Assembly: GCA_019722365.1 (NCBI GenBank)
Contig: JADFUC010000852.1
Location: 1,240,001 to 1,304,000, forward strand
Direction of reading: 5' to 3'
DNA length: 64,000 nucleotides
Origin: Lithospermum erythrorhizon
Lineage: Eukaryota > Streptophyta > Magnoliopsida > Boraginales > Boraginaceae
In this document: positions 60,580 to 64,000 of the stretch, piece by piece
Layout: every line of letters begins with the position of its first letter
Numbering within the stretch: the stretch's first letter is position 1
Made by a program: the position numbers and the translations under genes
The notes under the pieces: generated by a model
Database searches by the model: none
Told to the model about the DNA's origin: nothing
Seen by the model: only the letters and a program-made list of their open reading frames with translations

Positions 60580-63500
60580 TTACTCATCAATAGCAAGTGG
60601 GACAGATTCAGCCTGAAACAAAAGAAAAATTCAATCAGTTGGAGAATCATTATGAGAGCATGTATGTAGAACATTAGTACAAACTAATATTCTTACTGAT
60701 TTCTTGAACATTAGTTCATAAAACATTTCAAGATAGCGCTTGCGAGCATTCTCTAATGGCTCGTTCTTTGATATGAACTTCCAGAATCCGTAAACTCCAG
60801 CTAAGTTCAACACCTTCTCTGAATAAATCTTCCAAGTAAACCTGTCAAGCGATAATGATGAACTCCAGCCCAATTTCTTGGTAGAATGCACGAAGACACT
60901 CAAATCTATGACTTAATATAAGGGTGGCAATAATTTGATTTAGAAGTGAAGATACATAAGCACTAATTTGATGTGGCGAAAGGACCTTAGTCCACTACTG
61001 CTAATGGTGGAGGTTTTATATCAGATTATAGTAGTGAAAATAACTTAACACACTTACTTCTCAAGAATACGTTGAAGTCCTCCCGTGGAGATTTTCTCCC
61101 AATAACTTGGATCTTCATGGCATTTCTCAAAGAAACTCACAAGAATTTCTGCATTCTTGTCACCCTGGCTAGGATCGATATGGAAGCCAGACTTTCCATG
61201 AATTATGATCTCAGCTGGACCTCCATTGCAAGTAGCAAAAGTAGGCAAACCACATGTCATAGACTCCACAACAGTCAGACCAAAAGCCTCGTAAAATGCA
61301 GGCTGAACAAAAGCACCCTTTGTATCAGCAATGTAACGGTAGAGTTCACCATTCCTGACACGGTTCATCTGGGAAGAAATCCACCTGAATTGACCATTCA
61401 ATTTGTATTCCTCTATAAGTTCATACATTTTCTTCATTTCTGCTTGTTCTTCCAAGTCTTTTGATTGCTTCCTCCTGTCCCCGCCTACAACTACAAGATT
61501 TACCAACTCACGGAGCCTTGGATTCTTGGCATACCACTCAACAAGTCCGGTTAAGTTCTTGACTCTGTCAAGTCTTGCCATGGTGAACAAGATGGGCTTG
61601 TTTCTGTCTTTCAGGATGCAACTGCAACCATGCAAATTTCTTAAGGTTTAGAACTCCACTTTTAATTTATAATGGCGGGGCATAAATCTATCATGAGGCG
61701 TAAAAGAAACTTACAGATGCTCTTCATTCTCAACAGGGCTGTAGAGGAGCTCTTCAATTGCAGGGTGGAATTCTGTGAGCCTTTTTTCCTTCTCAGTGTA
61801 AGGGAAGTAAATTGACATATCAGCCCCAGGAGCAACAATGTTGAATTTAGGATCAAACGAATCAATTCCGTGAACAACTCTGTACAAACCAGGCATGGTA
61901 AAGGAAGTATGGCTCTCATACTGCCCAACAGTCTTCTTGCTGTAAAATAAATGATAAAATGCTCAAAGTTTCATATAATGAAAAAATCATAAATTGATTG
62001 TGTTACTTGTGTATAGTGTTAATCTTACTTTCCAGAAATTTCTTGGAAAGTGCTGGTGATGATGAAGTCAGTGTGGTTCATTGCATAAAGATCAGCACTA
62101 AATTGACTGGAAAAATGATACTTTTCATCAAATTTCTTCCAGTAAAGATCAGAATTCAGATACTTCGTTTTCTCCAATGCATGAGCAATGGTTCCCTGCA
62201 ACATAAGACAATGAAAAGAGATTCAATAGTCTAGCCCATTAAACTTCCGCCTTGTTCCGATGGTCTATTTGGCGATGTAGAAGCTATATATATACCTGAA
62301 CTGCACCAAACTTTTGAGCAAGAAGAGAGGCAGCAAGGTTTCCCTCACTGTAATTGCCAATGATTAAGTCAGGTTTCCCCTGAAGTTCCTTGACAATTTC
62401 TGCTGCAACATCCTCAGTGAAACAAAGGCATATTATGTCATATGAGACCATAAGTTTTTCTTTTAAACCAAAAGAGCATTAACCAAGAAAAAATAAAATA
62501 AAGTAGGATTTTATCTTCAACCTCAGTGAATGTCTCCATGTATGGCCATACTTCGAAGCGTGAGATCCACTTCCTCAGAATTCCATCTTCGGTTCTGAAA
62601 GGAACGCGAAGTATGTAAGCATGCTCAGCTCCATACACTTTCTCAACCCTTTGATTGCAAGTGGTTCCCGTTGCATCAGGTAGAAGGCGGGTGATCTGAA
62701 ATAATTCATGACAGACAAGTCTAAAAATGTTGGCAAAAAAGTACTAGAGTTTTGTTATTTCTATAGGGCAAGGTTTTATTATATCTAAAAAGGAAACTCA
62801 TGCTACTCACGATCAGTATCCGGGGAATGATATCGAGTCCTTGCTGCTTGAGGCGTTGAAGCATTTCCTTCTCCATAGCAGGAACTTGATCAAGGATGTA
62901 AACAACCTAAACCATGTCCCGAAAGTCCCAAACTAGAAGTTAGTATACATTGTACGGAGTAATACTATTAGGCATGTAGGCAAGGTACATCATTCACTCA
63001 GAAAATAATTTGAAGAGCGCAACCAATAAAGTACGAAAATGCAAAACTAGAGAAATTTATTACCTGACCACCAGTATCAGGATATCCCAAAACATTGTCT
63101 TGAGCAAAGTATCCATGTGGAGTAAGAATCACAGCGTTGAAAACAACTGGGATATTTGCAAGGAAAGTTTCAACAGCTTTAGCATCTGGAGCCTCAAGAA
63201 TAAGCAACAGAATATCAATCATGTCCAAAACGCGCCCAGCATTATCCCCCCACCCTCTCTCCAACCCAATCTCTTCGAATTTGGCTTCAAAATCAGAATA
63301 TGGCGTTTCTGGACTCAGGGCAAGCACATATTCCTCTGCTTTCTTCAGAACAGATTTAAGCATGTCCAAGCTTTTTATGCTGTCTTTCAACATCAATGAC
63401 TGCAAGAACATCAAATTAATGTGTAAGTCTTAAAGCACAAAGATTGCGTGCTCAACATGGAAATTCAAGAATATGCAAAATGGTGAGCTAGGAAAATGTA

Positions 63501-63942
63501 AAGCCTGCTACACACCTTGCCATTGTAATTATGTTGCCTCAGAAAATCAAGCAATTTTTGAAGAATCTCTTTCTCATTGAACAGCTTTGAAGCAAGAAAG
63601 CGGTTCATGAAGTCAAGGCCATTGCCTATAGCCTTCGAAGTACTTTGCCTGGGAGTTGTCTTGAAAGGCTCGAAATCCACCTCGAAATCGCTCTTGCTGC
63701 ACCATTCACGAGCAATGCCAACTTATATACAGAATAAGGGAACTTATGAAGTCCAAACATATGAATGTGCAGGAAAATAAACTATTTTACCATTTTTCGA
63801 CGACTCTTTCTTTGAACTGTAAGTATTCTTTGGAGCTCAACTCTGCAACGCTGAGTTCTTTGAGATTGAGCAGGATATAGTTCCAGACTCCAGGTTTTAT
63901 GCGTATAGCTAGTCCGATTTCAGGTGGAACAACTATTGCTTC
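60580..63942 (-). CDS. SUS: Sucrose synthase, 5' end beyond the window
   Basis: Eleven minus-strand exons in transcript order: 63942-63791, 63696-63516, 63399-63064, 62906-62811, 62695-62522, 62412-62296, 62195-62029, 61939-61715, 61621-61058, 60841-60697 and 60612-60580. All phases close, giving 729 aa plus stop. Roughly 75-85 N-terminal residues, including the regulatory Ser, lie beyond 64000. Visible landmarks: [27 protein letters not shown] (sugar-binding start of the GT-B domain), [12 protein letters not shown], the VGQYESH region, [15 protein letters not shown], the GT4 E-x7-E pair in [14 protein letters not shown], and the C-terminus [10 protein letters not shown]. The enzyme reversibly converts sucrose and UDP to fructose and UDP-glucose in the cytosol and at the plasma membrane, feeding cell-wall and starch synthesis in sinks. 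Length and motifs fit a functional SUS. The isoform group is not assigned. Confidence 0.95.
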
Positions 63943-64000
63943 CTATGTATTTTTACATATTTACAAGTTCAATCAAAATATTAAAGTAGTTGTTGATACA

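Noticed and set aside
1..64000. CRISPR arrays, operons, riboswitches, bacterial-type features
   Set aside because: None seen. The window is plant nuclear DNA with spliceosomal introns.

Overview
This is plant nuclear DNA from a dicot. Gene density is low and intergenic DNA is strongly AT-rich. Genes are split by many short, AT-rich GT-AG introns, and plant-only families are present (PB1-Raf kinase, malectin-LRR receptor kinase, PADRE/DUF4228, single-finger QALGGH zinc finger). The best taxonomic pointer is a single-exon, cytosolic-type aromatic prenyltransferase at 23.1-24.0 kb. It resembles the 4-hydroxybenzoate geranyltransferases of Boraginaceae (Lithospermum-type, shikonin pathway), so a Boraginales or other lamiid source is my inference.

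Layout. 1.9-2.4 kb (-): frameshifted B3-domain remnant. 3.4-3.9 kb (-): C2H2 zinc-finger repressor with a C-terminal EAR motif. 5.7-6.0 kb (-): unrecognised possible exon. 6.6-7.3 kb: inverted-repeat insertion and a duplicated promoter segment. 7.98-13.4 kb (+): PB1-domain Raf-like kinase, eight coding exons, 1253 aa. 14.9-18.6 kb (+): peroxisomal 3-ketoacyl-CoA thiolase, 13 exons, 439 aa, with a SINE in intron 3. 23.1-24.0 kb (+): intronless prenyltransferase. 25.7-27.1 kb: diverged tandem repeat. 27.8-28.9 kb (+): truncated RLCK-VII kinase pseudogene. 30.4-31.8 kb (+): EamA/DMT transporter. 31.8-41.3 kb: transposon-derived DNA (Helitron-like family, LTR-like GC-richer block, Stowaway MITE). 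41.3-42.5 kb (-): PADRE protein with an internal duplication. 44.3-49.6 kb (+): malectin-LRR receptor kinase with stop-bearing LRR exons and a lost catalytic Asp. 55.2-59.4 kb (+): SEC14/SFH-like gene with several disabling lesions. 60.6-63.9 kb (-): sucrose synthase, running off the right edge.

The splice phases of the Raf kinase, thiolase, transporter and sucrose synthase all close without a single indel. The lesions in the SFH, receptor-kinase, RLCK and B3 loci are therefore unlikely to be poor sequence quality. The most interesting functional pairing is the thiolase next to the prenyltransferase. A peroxisomal thiolase of this class could take part in chain-shortening of p-coumaroyl-CoA to 4-hydroxybenzoate, which is the substrate of this prenyltransferase class. 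The 4.5 kb adjacency may mark a small metabolic neighbourhood or may be chance.
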